DNA from: Protula sp. h YS-2021
Lineage: Eukaryota; Annelida; Polychaeta; Sabellida; Serpulidae
Direction: 5' to 3'
NCBI GenBank assembly: GCA_949752745.1
Contig: OX457026.1
Location: 23,687,308 to 23,751,307, forward strand
Length of the DNA: 64,000 bases
The notes beneath the pieces were generated by a model, which worked only from the letters and a program-made list of their open reading frames with translations, was not told the DNA's origin and searched no databases. The first letter of the stretch is position 1; each line of letters starts with the position of its first letter. A program made the position numbers and the translations under genes. This document shows, piece by piece, positions 1 through 14,450 of this stretch.

Positions 1-76
1 CAATTGCTTAACTTAATAAATTTTATTCACAAAAATAACATAAACAATCGAATAGGGATAATGTTTACATTCTCAC

Positions 77-316
77 CATTCAACCAGATGGGAGCGTAAG
101 CATTGCATTGCCCAGTGTACACAGGCTCTGTGGGCATGTCCCCACCCGCGGCACTTACAGACCGATACCATTCTTTGCTCAGGCTGTAGTCGCTTTCTAC
201 GCCGCCGTTAGAATAGTATGCAATACTCCTAGTTGAATCGTTAAGGCTTTGGTACCAGACACACGGCTCCATGTCAGAGGGGCATATGCCATTAACCGTC
301 CAAACAAACAGAGACA
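77..316 (-). CDS. Internal exon of a D8C / uromodulin-like extracellular protein (partial gene)
   Basis: One open exon of 240 nt. On the minus strand a plausible acceptor (CTATCAG) lies just before 316 and a donor (G|GTGAGA) just after 77. The translated exon contains Cys-rich extracellular sequence with the pattern WYRS..GG.MP....C...APIWLNG. This resembles the end of the D8C domain (consensus WYRF..G..MP..C......C.T..P.WL.G) found in uromodulin, GP2 and OIT3-type proteins. Two cysteines expected in that motif are replaced here (EPV and CNA), so it is a divergent member or a related fold. The gene reads leftward out of the window, and I could not find its upstream exons to the right. Such proteins are secreted or membrane-anchored. 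Family assignment is by motif only. Confidence 0.5.
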
Positions 317-365
317 CTGATAGTAAACAAAATTATCAATGGTTATTATGAATATTTCTCACACG

Positions 366-2570
<2,205 letters not shown>

Positions 2571-2579
2571 TGTCACACT

Positions 2580-3114
2580 GTTACACTCTGACTACCCATC
2601 GGCTTCTTTCTTGAACGCAGGGTCACTGATGCGCTCCTTCGTTTGGTGCCAAGCACGCCCTTCCGTCTTCATAGTTCAAACAAATACGTGATTGATCGGT
2701 TTAAAAGACTTGCTTCCATTGTCTCCGTGTCCATGTGAGATGTGCATATATCCATTGAAGTCATGCACGCCTTCGAGCGGGGATTAACAGCAATCGTCAA
2801 TATGGGCGGCGTGCGGGTAAACCGCACCAGAAACGGCTAATGTAGGTTCCAGGGTCTGTCTCGCGGTGAGTGTTGCAGGAAAAAATGGTCTCGGAGATGT
2901 GTCAGACATATTTTCTGTTCCTACCTGGTTGAAGTAACCTACGGTCTCCCGGTTGAGGGCGATTTGCGATAGGCTCAGTTTCCTCTAAACGGGTTCTAAG
3001 AGGTGTCACTGTGGATTTATGCACTCCAAAAGCTCTAGTGACCAATGAGACCCAATTTCCAATTTGAAGCATTCCGATCTCGAGTTGGCGTTGAACTGCT
3101 GTCAGTCTTGGCAT
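2580..3114 (-). pseudogene. Tc1/mariner transposase relic
   Basis: The minus-strand frame from 3114 to 2902 starts MPRLT..QRQ.EIGMLQ and continues with FGVHKSTV..L..R. This is the N-terminal helix-turn-helix of Tc1-like transposases (usual form: MPRLT..QR..AIGML......VA..FGVH.STI.RL). The next recognisable Tc1 piece, IRQTYLRD followed by an RPW stretch, lies downstream near 2750-2900 with interruptions. The DDE catalytic core is not intact, so this is a dead copy. I did not find terminal inverted repeats. Confidence 0.75.
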
Positions 3115-3119
3115 TTCTT

Positions 3120-6100
3120 AGGCTTGCCAGATCAGCTTGAAACTTCCGTGCCGACTATGATTTTAGATTTTAACAGTGTAAGTTCAATTTGTACTTCAGC
3201 ATGCAATATAATGCCATGAGGTAAAGGGCGTACTTACGCTCCGCTGCCTTTAATTCACCGTAATCGATTATTGGTTACAAAAATTTGACAGATTCAATTA
3301 ATACCTTGATTGAAAGTATATTCAAATATACAACGTGATTGAAATCCAACTGCGTAAAAAATAACGCACTAAAGGTTCATTGCGTTTTTAAATTTGCTTA
3401 GTAAAGTATTCGCTGAAACTCATTAACTTAACAACACAAAAAAATCATTCTTGCTTATAGACAACATATATGAATTCACTGTATACAAATGTATTTGCTC
3501 TACTTACTCAGAGCTAAAGGCAATATGTAGCTTTGTACAGCATAATCCATTTTACTGTTTCACTTCATTTCCTCACAGTACTAGTCAAGATGTCTTTCTT
3601 TGAATATTAGACACTAAGTGAGATACAATTTTTAGTAATATTTATTCAGTGGGTTAGAAGAAGAAATTAAAGCTAAGTCATTATAACTTCCCTATTCCCA
3701 AAAAAGTTCTGTGAGTGTTTGTAGACGGTGTTTGGTGTACCTCTATTTCGTACGATTAATAATGTGTATACGCTAGAATAAGAATAACTAATCATGAATA
3801 GTTGCCTCATGTTTCAGGATGTTAGTTTCTAGTGTGTTTGATTAGTGTAGCTTTACAGCATGAATGGATTTACACACTCTTGATCCAATTCATAAACCTT
3901 AACATAGTATAAAATCAAATTTTACAAAGCAAGCCTGTCTAATCACAGCTAAAATCTTTGCGACTTGCTATTCTTTTCCTTATAAAAAGTAGTCGAGTTG
4001 TGGAACATTAAGGTGATACAGTACTATCTTGTGTTCCACCCCTTTTGACCTTATATGCGTGATTTCAATTTATTTAATATGAGCTGATTTCAGCATATTT
4101 ATTATTCAAGGCAATATAACAATTTATGCTGGATTGTGTCTCCTATACAAGACAGGAAACACATTAGTTTCTTGGCTATGTCTGTCCTTCCTCCGTCGGT
4201 GCGCAGTATAACTTATTAAAGCCTTAGCCGGTTTTCACTAGGCTTGCAAGAAATCATTCTAAAAGAAATATAATGATTAACTGTGGTCATCTGTCCTCAG
4301 TTCAGGTCAGCAGACACCAAAATATAAAAAGTGATATGATTTGCACTCAAAACATGTGATGAAATATTAATGAAAATGTTTACGCAAATACCTTGGCATG
4401 ATTAATTTTTGTCTTCTTTAACCCAAACGTTAAGGATAGGAAAGGTGTAAGGGTCAAACAAATGATTTATGATTTCGTTTGCCTCGCAACTTTTCAAATT
4501 ATGAAAGTGCATAAACACAAAGACTTTGTGGAAATTACGTATTGGTGATTTACTTCTCTGGTTATTCATTACATTGGTTATGCATTATCCTGATTATTCA
4601 CTGGTTATTCGCTTTCAGATAAATAAAATACACCGGACGGTTTCCTGCGATTTTGCAACAAACCTGTTGACTTCAACTATTTTAAGTTAACACAAAGGGG
4701 CTTGTCGGTCAATTAGTTCGCGTAGCAGCAGACATCATAATGCACATTATGCACTATCGCACTAGCAAAGATTTAGACTATATGTTGTCATTTTTATATT
4801 TATTCAATATTAGCGATATTTTCAACTAATTAGAGAAAGCTCAAATGTAAAGAAATATAAACATGAATTTGTTAAATATTTTTTAATATTTATCTATCGT
4901 TCAAAAAATATTCAAAATCTTTCAGTTGTTTTTCCATCACAAAAAGTAAAAAAAATTGTAGCAAGCAGTCCTAAATAGACTAACAAACATTTAGTTTCTA
5001 AAATATTGTATTTATATTAATTTTGATGCAGCATATGCAACATTATAACGACGCGATTTTTAAGTCCCATAACTTTTTACTTACATAAGTTTTATAAAAC
5101 CTCGGATATAACGGCAATGAAATATAGCAACCTACATTTTGAGCTCCTGATGGTGAGAGAAAAATACTTTGTATTAGCTTTAATGTGCCTTTGCTCGTCG
5201 TACTCAATTGTTTAAACAATAACACATTGCTATCCTGCATGACTCGTGTTATGTTTGGCTAAACAACTTCAATGAAAGTAGCAATCGTTTCTATTTACCT
5301 AAAAGAGCCCCTCTTCCATCACACAACTAGTCATGAAAGGATGCTGACTGATTCTCTTTGAATGACTGTCATTAGAAATTATTTATGGTTTGAATAGTGT
5401 CTAGAGTCAAAGTTATTACGCCTTTTTGTCTGAAACAAGCTGCGAAGTCACTTTGTGGGTTTAATGAAGAAATAATATTTAATAAAATAAATAATGTTAA
5501 TAAAACTGTCCAAAACACTTAATGAAATGCCATATATTGCAACTAACAATTATAATCACAGTTACCTTTGAAAAACTCACTCCAACATTGGAACTTAGGA
5601 CACATGGACATAACGCTTATAACGACTAATTTATAAAGATTTCGAGCCTGTTTAATCAGTAAAACATCTCAACAATGAGTGCAGGTTAAAAGAATGAAAT
5701 TTTAGCAATTTGTTTTACAATAGCTATAACAATTGTTAGTATTAAATGCACTTCATATGCATCTTATTCATTTATAAAATTTAAATACTAACAAGTGGTA
5801 TTATTACGTATTTAGTAAAAAGTTTGACTCAGTCAGGTACATCTGTGAAACTATCGCGTAGGGGTACGAATTCTATGTGTGTTTAAGGAAGAAAATATGA
5901 AAGTTAATTATAGGTACTTCATAATAGAAATCTATGTCTAATTGCAAAATAATCACAGAATCTCTAAAATATATGTGTCAAGTTTAATGGCAGATATTAT
6001 AAATTAAATTCAAATGGCTGATGTTTTTACATCAAATATAGGTTTATAATAATGCCTTAATATGTCTAACACACATCACAAAAATGTGATAATCCTTACC

Positions 6101-6760
6101 TTGACTAATTAATTTTTATTAATTAGAGACTGACAGATATCTACTGAAAACACTTATGAAAACAAAACGCTTTTTATTATTAGGTTATTGTTAAGTTTGC
6201 TCCACTAATTTAATAACCTAACCAAATCACTTATAAAAACTGTTTCCTTTAATTTACCCTGTTTTCTGATGTATTTTATACCGTGGAACACTTTGATAAT
6301 TTACCTGTATCTGTTTTTGTAACTCACGGAAGTTTAGTATCAGATTTGTTTTGCTATAGCATAATTTCAATAAATACTTTATATCATACTAACAGAGGAT
6401 TTTTCACATACTTTTCTTTCATAGTATCAACAGGGATTCCATCTCTCCGAAACTTTCAAGGTTTTGTCTTATTTTAGCTGTGTCTAAATGCCTATCCTCT
6501 CGGTCTTTTAACACAACAACAAGGCGGTCAAAGTGGTATGGGATATGGAATCTATAATTGCCACCAGCCAGCCTAATGTATAAGTGGTCAGGTTTTCTGA
6601 ACAACAATGAAATAAAGCATCTCTTAATGAATGATTTGAGACCCACCTCTGATATATATATATATATATCAGTTGTTGCCAAAAAGATTAAATACACTTT
6701 TCGAAATTATAGCTTCAGTTGGAGAATTTCTCTCTATAACTAGACCGAAATTCGCACAGC
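3120..6760. other. AT-rich non-coding stretch
   Basis: No exon, RNA gene or recognisable transposon was found. The sequence is strongly AT-rich with short poly-A/T runs and a small (TA)n tract near 6650-6670. The open frames are short and without motifs. Confidence 0.5.
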
Positions 6761-6762
6761 GA

Positions 6763-7624
6763 ATTAGCCCCACTTGGAATGATAACTTTAAACGGAAGGT
6801 AGATGATATTGCAGTTTGTTAACAATTTTCACATGTCTGAATGTAGAATATCCTCCTAAATGCTACTAACTATACCGGTAAAGTCAAGGCCAAAAATTTG
6901 CTCTATCTCTTACCGTTTTCGAGATAAAGGCCAACTTCCGGTTTGGGGCTCGAAAGTGACATGGAGGTCAAGGACACCGGAAGTTATACCTTACGTATCG
7001 TCGTATAGGGGGTAGAGGTCGAAAATGTGGTCAGGATTGCTCTATCTCTTTCCGTTTTCGAGATAAAGGCCAGCTTCCGGTTTGGGGCTCGAAAATGACC
7101 TGGAGGTCAAGGACACTGAAAGTTATACCTTAAGTATCGTCGTATAGGGTGTGGAGGTCGAAAATGAGGTCAGAATTGCTCTATCTCTTACCATTTTCGA
7201 GATAAATCATTGTTTTTCTTAAAAAGCGTTTTTCGCGATTTCAAGGTCAAGGTCAAGGTCAAAAACTTTTACCGGCTACTTCAGATCACATCGCCCTTTA
7301 TATATGTGCCAAGTTTGGCTTTTCTAGCTTCAATGGCCTTGCAGTAATTGTCAGAAAACCGTTTGATCTTTTTCGCGATTTGACCTTGACCAGTAAGGTC
7401 AAGGTCAAAAAATTTTATCAGGTGCACCACTTCAGATGACCCTCCATACATGTGCCAAGTTTGGTTGGTCTAGCTTCAGCGGTCTCGGAGGAGATGTCTG
7501 GAAACCGATTCGGCGGAAGAAGAAAAAAAATTTTTAAAAAGCGAGAAAAAAAGGAAAAATAGGTGAAGAATTCGAGGCAATCCATCCCCATTTGGCATTT
7601 TCAATGCCAAGTGGGAATTAAATG
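6763..7624. repeat. Hairpin-ended repeat element with internal 139-140-bp tandem units
   Basis: The left edge reads ccccacttggaatg and the right edge carries the inverted form within a hairpin (ttggcatt-ttc-aatgccaa) at 7587-7617. Inside, a unit beginning gctctatctctta starts at 6900, 7039 and 7178 (period 139). A second type of unit with the words ttcgcgattt, aaggtcaaggtc and tgtgccaagtttgg starts near 7232 and 7372 (period about 140). No coding potential. It looks like a non-autonomous mobile element whose interior has expanded in tandem. Confidence 0.6.
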
Positions 7625-9364
7625 CTCTCTATTGAACAATTTCAAGAAAATGTAAGGGCTGCTGCATCTTTATAAATAATGTCTTCTGTTAAAGTCTAAA
7701 GTATTATCGCAGTTCAAAACCGAAGAACTCTCATTTTGTTATTGCTGTAGCTATAGCTGTAGCTATATGTGGGATTGCGTGTTAATAAATTAAATTTGTA
7801 TTGTATTTACCTTATGCATATTCGAAGGGTCATAAGATGACATTCACTGATAGAGTATATTTTTCCTTCCAACATTGCACCTTCTTGAACAACACTGTAA
7901 CTAAGCGTATAATGTATGAAACTGCGATCTACACCAGACTACCTACTGTTATGACTGAAAACGGCTCGCTGGTCTTACAGTGACACTTTTTCTTTCATTT
8001 GTTTATTTGAAAAGCTTCGTTGTCATAGTTTCATCTAGAGTTATATCAATGCTGTCCAACTGTCGATATTTACCGCCAATTTTTACTTTTCATGAATTTT
8101 GTGAATGTAAATTATACGGTGCTATATTTTAAAGCTGTCGTTTTGGTTTTGGGGATGTAAGCAAACATAAAATAGCATATATATTGTGTACCAGTAAAAT
8201 GGAAGATAATTGCTCATTTACTTATGTCATGAACCTAAAACAAAAATTCGGTTATATTAAGAATCAGTATAATTGATATTTATATGAAGATTTCAAATTG
8301 AAAATATATAGGTAATTTTACCGTTAACTATCACAACTTTGGGATAGCGCAAAACAGGAACACACTGTACTGGGGGTTGTGGCTGTGGTATTTAGCCTAA
8401 AAAGTAACAGTGTTGTTGGGTTCAAACCATACAAAGTCAAAATGGTCGTTAACACAATTTACAGTTTCAAAAACCACCAAAAATGCCCTCTATCTAAAGA
8501 CTTAATGTTAAAAAATAACAAATATAGTAGGTAAAGGGCACAAATGACGTTTGTGGAAAATCACAAATTGTAGAAAAACACAAACAATGAACAGAAACAT
8601 GTTTATGGTTACCATGACAGTGACTAGTAATTTCAACTTAAGCCACTTTTTTTGTCGATAGGCAATCATATTTGTCTGGTAATTTGGTATTTTTTTATCA
8701 GTCAGTTTAGTTTTAGCTTTATTTCTCATCACCTTTTTAAAAAGGTATGTTCCGAATAGCTTATTACAAAAATCAATACCAAGCAATATCTAAGAAAACG
8801 AAAGTATTTTTTCTAAATATTCATTTTTATGAGTAAAATGTCTTGTAGATTACTAAAACCATCACTATGGGAGACCAGAAGAGGTGGCGGAAAGTGAACA
8901 CCAAATGGATACGAACTGGTTGAGAAGCTGTCTACAAGGCAGTATGTCGAAAAGGCAGAAACGAAAGAAATTGAATTCAATTAAGTCTCTTACTTGCGCG
9001 GGGCCTCACCACGAACTGCCCATTACATAAAAATAACGAAGTTAAGTTCGGTTTTACCATACCAATATTAACAAAAACGCTACATGCTCAAACACAAGAA
9101 CTGACAGATTGATACAAGCTCATCACTTCCCACCTCATTTGTTGGACAAACAGAGGTGACATGCAACACAACTAGTCCGATGCGGCTTTAACAGTGTGTG
9201 CCGACTCGCCACAGTGTCGTGAACTGTTAAAACTCGCATGTGGCACAAGACGCGACGTTGCCGGGCCGACACAACACAAGTCACGTGATGGGAAGATTTA
9301 CACTGAAGCTGACGCAGTGACGATCGGAACAATGAAAGGGGGAATCTCTTCTTTCTCCCAGACT
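7625..9364. other. Non-coding stretch
   Basis: No supported gene. A short symmetrical run (tagctatagctgtagctatat) occurs near 7748. The overlapping open frames on both strands near 9135-9379 belong to the end of the DIRS element that follows and have no independent support. Confidence 0.45.
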
Positions 9365-10300
9365 GCTATGAAGTCGTGAAAGAAGGACTGCCATAAATCG
9401 CAGATTCAGCAGCAGTAAACGGACCAAAACTATGCAAATAAGTTAAAGTATTGGTTGTGTACTCTTGCAAATGTGCTTAATAAACGTGTTTGGTGAGGTC
9501 CTACAGCCAACGGCAACAAATAACACAGTGACGCACCACTAGAACTGCACAGAGAGTTTGCTAGATGTCTAACCTGACGGGTCTTAATTTACAACCTCTT
9601 TTGCACTACATCATTAGGTTCTTTCAAAATATCATCATATGCTGACAACATGATCTTCTTTATATAGTTAGGTATAGATGCCTTAGAAAGGTTTCTGTAA
9701 TACTGCGTAAGAACGATATAAATAGACGCCGCTGCAACATCTTACTATAAAAATATGGCCGTTTTACATGTGCGCGTAATAGGAATACAGGGAAAAGCGG
9801 CGCGGTGTTGACACTGTCACGTGACTTCACACCAGGAAAGGCGGGTATCACAATTTGTTTAAATGAATCTAAGACTTGGTCGCAATATGCGTTTTGTCCA
9901 GAAAAGACGGTAATAATTTTGGGACCGCACTTCTAATGAGAAATTAACAGCACAATAGCGTTCTGCAAAGCGTGTATTTCCCTGTTGCCCTCATCCAACG
10001 CCGAAGCAACGAGGAAAAAAAACTTAATTGTAAGTAATTTGTTGGAGTAGAGAAGTGAGATATTTCAAACCAGACACAAATCCCAAGGAGTCACTGTTCT
10101 GTCGGATAGAGGGTGCTCCAATTGAAAGGACACGAGCAAGTCCGACAACACATCACAAGCAGACATATCATAGCCAGATGAGCGTTCTATCATGAAATTG
10201 AGAGCTGAGAGATTTGTTATAATTGACTGAAACCTTCCTGGCCTCACAAAAGTAAAGAAAGAAGTCGGCAACTACCATGGCTCCCAGAGGAACAATGTTT
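9365..10300 (-). pseudogene. DIRS tyrosine recombinase (YR) remnant
   Basis: Several motifs in order match DIRS/Ngaro tyrosine recombinases. They are the core-binding segment ...LLVSFQLEHPL...TVTPWDLCLV (10271-10065), an EIHAL box near 9970-9990 that normally follows the first catalytic Arg, VIPAFPG near 9840, an RRLFISFL segment near 9730, and a ...QVRHLA box corresponding to the second catalytic region. The C-terminal tail FGPFTAAESAIYG ends at a stop near 9365. In the EIHAL box the expected KRR is replaced by an EGN-type sequence, so the first catalytic Arg appears lost. Several frameshifts separate the motifs. The enzyme would integrate circular retroelement DNA without a DDE integrase; this copy is dead. 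Confidence 0.7.
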
Positions 10301-10599
10301 TAGTCACACGTAAAGTCTCCAATACGATAACTAAAAATTATTTGTAGAATCTTTGTGAACCATATACATCCTTTGAATTATACTCTTAGAAAAAAACCCT
10401 GTTCTACACAAAGAAAGACTTAAATACCACAGACAACTGAAGATTTGTGTGATAATACTCCCAATGAGGTTGCCACAGATCGCTATACTCAAGGAGAATT
10501 CGAAGACTTCTGACTCAAGGTAATCACATAAACAAAGGAAACCACGACAGTTCTAGAGGATCGGGAGCAACAAGCAACAGATGATTCAGTCTCTTCTGC

Positions 10600-11165
10600 C
10601 CAATCTTCGTGAGAACTTTCAGATTAGCGAGGATGGTCGAAACGCGAACGACAGCACTCTAAATCGTCGTTCAATAATGCTGCTAAGTCCGAACTCGGAG
10701 AAATGCACACCGTGAGACGATGATTGGGATGGTCTGGAAAGACATTGACCTGAGGGGGCACCCAAGGCGATTAGCATACAATCCACTGAAAACTGAAAGC
10801 CACCAAAGCTGACTCTGAGTGGACGATTTCGTCCATTCCATGCCAAATGGGTAAGAAAATGAAGCCTGCCTGTGATGTGTGATTGTTGAATAATAAAATC
10901 ATTGTTGCGAGAGTGCAACAGAACCTGCTTGGCGAGTCGACACAGCATCAGTGAGTGCCTACCTCCCATTTTAACAAAAATAGACCACTATCTGAATGTC
11001 TGCTGGGAACTGCACCACGTGAACCTTGAGAAACGCAGATTGAAATTGGCAAGATATCAAATAGCCTTCTTTCCGAAGAAATGACACCCGCCCCACTCGA
11101 GCCTCTTTGCCATAGCAATTTACAAGTGCATCAGAGAATCCAGCAGCGACGCCCGAGACTTTGGA
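10600..11165 (-). pseudogene. DIRS RNase H / C-terminal pol remnant, copy 1
   Basis: The minus strand contains MGGRHSLMLCRLAKQVLLHS...ITGRLHFLTHLAW. This parallels the RNase H end of copy 2 (QGVTRWTLSRLTKQVLLHAG..) and the DIRS pattern K.GGTRS..LC.L...LL.......I.G..N..AD.LSR. In-frame stops upstream (near 10990-11080) and frame changes downstream show decay. The segment starts directly where copy 2 ends, so the two elements are arranged head to tail. Confidence 0.6.
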
Positions 11166-11184
11166 ATAGATACGACTCGAGCAA

Positions 11185-12046
11185 TTAAAATTGATGTTTT
11201 TTAAACCTATTTCGAGTGAGAAACGCTCTGGCCCTTACAATATCTAGGAGATTGCATATAAGGTCTATCTGCTGAACTCCGACTAAATGAACTGACCAAG
11301 AGACTGTGAGTCCAGCACGTCTTGACCAACGTAAGTAACTCAGAGACGAAGATTGTGAGAAACCAATAATTTGCACCCCTACGCCGAAAGAGAAACAACT
11401 TGGGATTTGAATGATAAAGTACAATGAGACTGCCATACTACACGTGAAATACGAAGACTCATGAGGCATGGTTACCGCATCAACAAAGGAAACCAATGTA
11501 GTTCTAGAAGGTGGGGAGCTGCTTGGAACAAATGGTTTGGTTTCTTGTGCCAAATGTTCAACTTTTAACATTAGAGAGGATGGTAGAAACGCAAACAACA
11601 CCGCTGGAGACCATTGACACAGCAAAGCATCGATCGCCAAAGCTGCCAAGTCCGGACACGGAGACTTGTACATTGGAAGACAATGATTGAGGCGATTGAC
11701 AAAGACGTCGACCTGGGGCGTACAATTTGCAATGCAGTGAAACTTGTCATCCGCTAAGGCGCACTCCGTGTGTACGATCTCACCCATTCTGGAAGCTAGA
11801 TCGGCCATAACATTCAGACTGCCTGTAATGTGTAATGCTTAAAATGACAAAGCCACAGTCGCCAGCATGCAAGAGAACCTGTTTGGTGAGACGAGACAAC
11901 GTCCAACGCGTGACTCCCTGCTTGGACAAATAAGATGCTGCTGTCTGATTGTTCACGAGAAACTGAACCACACGACCGTTGAGCAATTTGGCGAGAGCTT
12001 GACAAGCAAGGAACACTCTGTTCATTTCCAACACATTGATATGCAA
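11185..12046 (-). pseudogene. DIRS RNase H and C-terminal pol remnant, copy 2
   Basis: The frame from 12046 to 11780 carries INVLEMNRVFLACQAL (RNase H Glu motif) and VVQFLVNNQTAASYL. The second catalytic Asp of the usual V.TDN.T is Asn here. The next frame (11808-11185) reads MADLASRMGEI...TPQVDVFVNRLNH.LP.......DLAALAIDAL..W. This is the conserved segment after RNase H in DIRS pol (TPQVDLFATR.N..LP......DP.AL..DAL..DW). The piece ends in a degraded linker near 11190. Confidence 0.8.
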
Positions 12047-12289
12047 TCTGCGTTCATGATCCGACCAATCACCTTTCCAAGTGTTACCCTAGAAAAGAAA
12101 ACCAACCGCTGCAAGACGCATCGGCCTGTACCTGCTTCGACGGGGCTGAAAGAGAAAATGGTGTAGCTTTAAGAAGACTGAGTTGGCACGACAACCAATG
12201 TAGATCCCTCAGAGCCAACAAGGAAAAGCGTATACGATGACCCGGTGACCTGCAGCGACGCAACGCCTTCAAAACAAAGCGTTGAAACT

Positions 12290-13180
12290 GTCAAAAACGA
12301 CAACTGCCTAGCTCGACTGTCTTCTGCGTTGCAACCAATAATCCGAGAAGCCACTCTAATAGGCAAACGCGAGGCTTAGGAGATGAGCTACTTGTACAAT
12401 TTGACGCGAAAGCTTTGGAAACGCTCTGTCCAATACAAATTCTGGGAATTCGAAGAACTCTATCCGTTGAGCCGGGATTAATTCGGACTTCCAGTAATTG
12501 ACCAATAGATCGAGGACATCGCATTGCTTGACCAGTATGGCCAATCGGAATAGAATGACCTGCCTGTCTCCGTTCACAAACAACCAAACGTCGAGATACT
12601 GAGAAATGGGCAAGCCTTCTTGACAGCCCAACTACCTTCATAGCCTGGATAAATACAAACGGTACTGTCGACAAGCCGAACGGTAGGTCAGTAGAGTAAT
12701 AGTTTTGGTTCCCTATCCTAAAGGCCAGATAACTACACCTCGTGCATTGGTATGTGCATGTATGCATCTGACAGATCCACTGAAATTGCCCACATGCCCT
12801 GGTTTAGAGTGGATTTGATCAATTGTGTGGTGTTCATATTTAAAGATGTGAGGTGTCTGAAGTGACTGAGATGTGACTAGTCTCTGACAAGACGCCAATT
12901 GCCTGACGTTTTTGGAACAAGAAAGACTCGGCTAAAAAAACCTTGTGTGGCCATTGGTATCTTTTCTATGGCTTTCTGTTATATCAGTTCTTCAATAATT
13001 ATTTGCAGAGCCGACTGCTTTACTGGCTGGTGCTCGTTCGACGTGACTAAAGAAGGCAGCTTGGTTAGCCGTGGAAGGATTTGACGACCCAATCTGTCTC
13101 TTGCAATGGTAAGGGGTACTACCAAAGCAACCAACGGACTATATGTTTGGTAGCTCCCAACGCTTGCCAAGCTTGTCAAA
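12290..13180 (-). pseudogene. DIRS reverse transcriptase remnant
   Basis: Successive minus-strand motifs match DIRS RT. They are the fingers region PVKQSALQIIIEELI (about 13020), GFFSRVFLVPKTSG (about 12910), WAISVDLSDAYMH with the first catalytic Asp (about 12780), LPFGLSTVPFVFIQAMK (about 12680) and the palm box SQYLDVWLFV (about 12600). The palm box should read YLDDW; here the second Asp is Val, which would abolish polymerase activity. This is followed by LLVNYWKSELIPAQRIEF, equivalent to the usual LG..VN..KS.L.P.Q..EFLG. Motifs lie in different frames, so several indels have accumulated. Confidence 0.85.
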
Positions 13181-14450
13181 AATTCTTTAACCTTCTCCCT
13201 ACGGGCACATTTACGCTCGGTCTATTAAATGGACAAGCCAATTCTTCTTAAGAATCTAAAGAACCTGGTAGAGATTGACTGCGATCCCGGTCAATGCTTT
13301 GATTCGTTGCTACCTCTGCTTGAGAGGGGAAGTCTGCATACTGTGTCCAACTTATACTTCTTGACCTGCGTCGTCGAATGTGGAGATGGACCCGGTCTCT
13401 TCTTCGTCGTTGCCGTGGGCGGAACTGCCGATTGACGCTGCCTTAGCCTGCTGTCATTGGGGCAGTGGGTTAGGCATTAGTGTGTCCTGTCATTATAATC
13501 GCGCTGACTCGATGTCGCTCTTTAGTATTTCCGGTGAAAATAATTCGGATTGTCCGTCTCTTCGATAGGAGCATATAAGCATTGAGCTTAAATAAGTCCG
13601 GCGATGCCGTAAGCCACAGAGTCAAACACACGGTCGAACAGTGTATTGTTGCTAGTATCAACAAAATTCCTAGGTGCTTGGAAGGCCACATCTTGAAAGA
13701 ATAAGTTCGGAAACTCTTTCGTGCCACTTTCTCTAGATACCTACTGTCACATTCAGTCATGGAATGCCGAGCTCTGGGTTCATGTTGGGGAGCCACCGAG
13801 GTAGGTGAGCGGTTGTGTCTGCAATACTCCGTCATTCGACTGATATGTAGCTATGTAGCTAATACTTTCGAAGGCGCGGAAATCTATCCTGTTGCACTTG
13901 CAACTCCTCCATCCTGGCTTGTATTACATTTGGCATGCATTGAGCCATGGACAGTTGCAGCAAATCTTCAATCGGTGTCGGTTGTGATTGAGACGAGAAG
14001 CAAAACGACTGTCTACTGATTTACGGCTTCGTTGTGGTGAGGAAGGCCTCAGAATTATCTGCTATAAATTTAATTATATTATATTTGCTAGGGACTGCTG
14101 GTTCCTCCTCGCCCGACATTGAGTTGTCCGTGGAGGAAGAAAAAGAAGAGCCATAAATTGAATCCTCGCGTAAATGATGCCTATTTCATGTCAATCGCTG
14201 TATAGGGACCATGAAAGGCAGAAGCGACGGTTGTGTATCAGTAGGCGACGAAGGTTGTGTAGCAATCGTGGCAGTTGGGATTTCATTAAGGCGTGACCTT
14301 TCCGAGGCTGCTGAACCTAATTTTGAGGCAAGACCGCATAACACTTTAAGTTCCTCATCCGGTACGAGTTTTAAAGTGTCCGTGTGTAAATATAAGCTCA
14401 ACGCAAACTGTTTTAACGAAGAAAGATCTTATCTACGCGGTAGTGTCTCA

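Larger units (their letters stand above)
9365..11165 (-). mobile_element. DIRS-type retroelement, degenerate copy 1
   Basis: Read on the minus strand from 11165 to 9365, this is a damaged DIRS-family element: RNase H remnant (about 11160-10600), linker (10600-10300), then a tyrosine recombinase (10300-9365). It abuts copy 2 in the same orientation, and its 5' part (gag and reverse transcriptase) is absent. The linker motif SRT..VSFV.......SS also occurs in copy 2 (near 11500), showing that the two are homologous. Frameshifts and stops are frequent, so no function is expected. Confidence 0.75.
11185..14450 (-). mobile_element. DIRS-type retroelement, degenerate copy 2
   Basis: Minus-strand order is possible gag region (14450-13200, unrecognised), reverse transcriptase (13180-12290), RNase H (12046-11800) and a pol C-terminal domain (11808-11185). 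Frames shift several times, and catalytic residues of both RT and RNase H are changed. The recombinase expected downstream is missing at this end; a recombinase is present only in copy 1. The left boundary near 14450 is uncertain because DIRS termini were not identified. Confidence 0.7.

Noticed and set aside
13470..13835. 121-codon minus-strand frame upstream of the DIRS reverse transcriptase
   Set aside because: It could be part of a degraded gag region, but no motif supports it, and several frames are equally open here.
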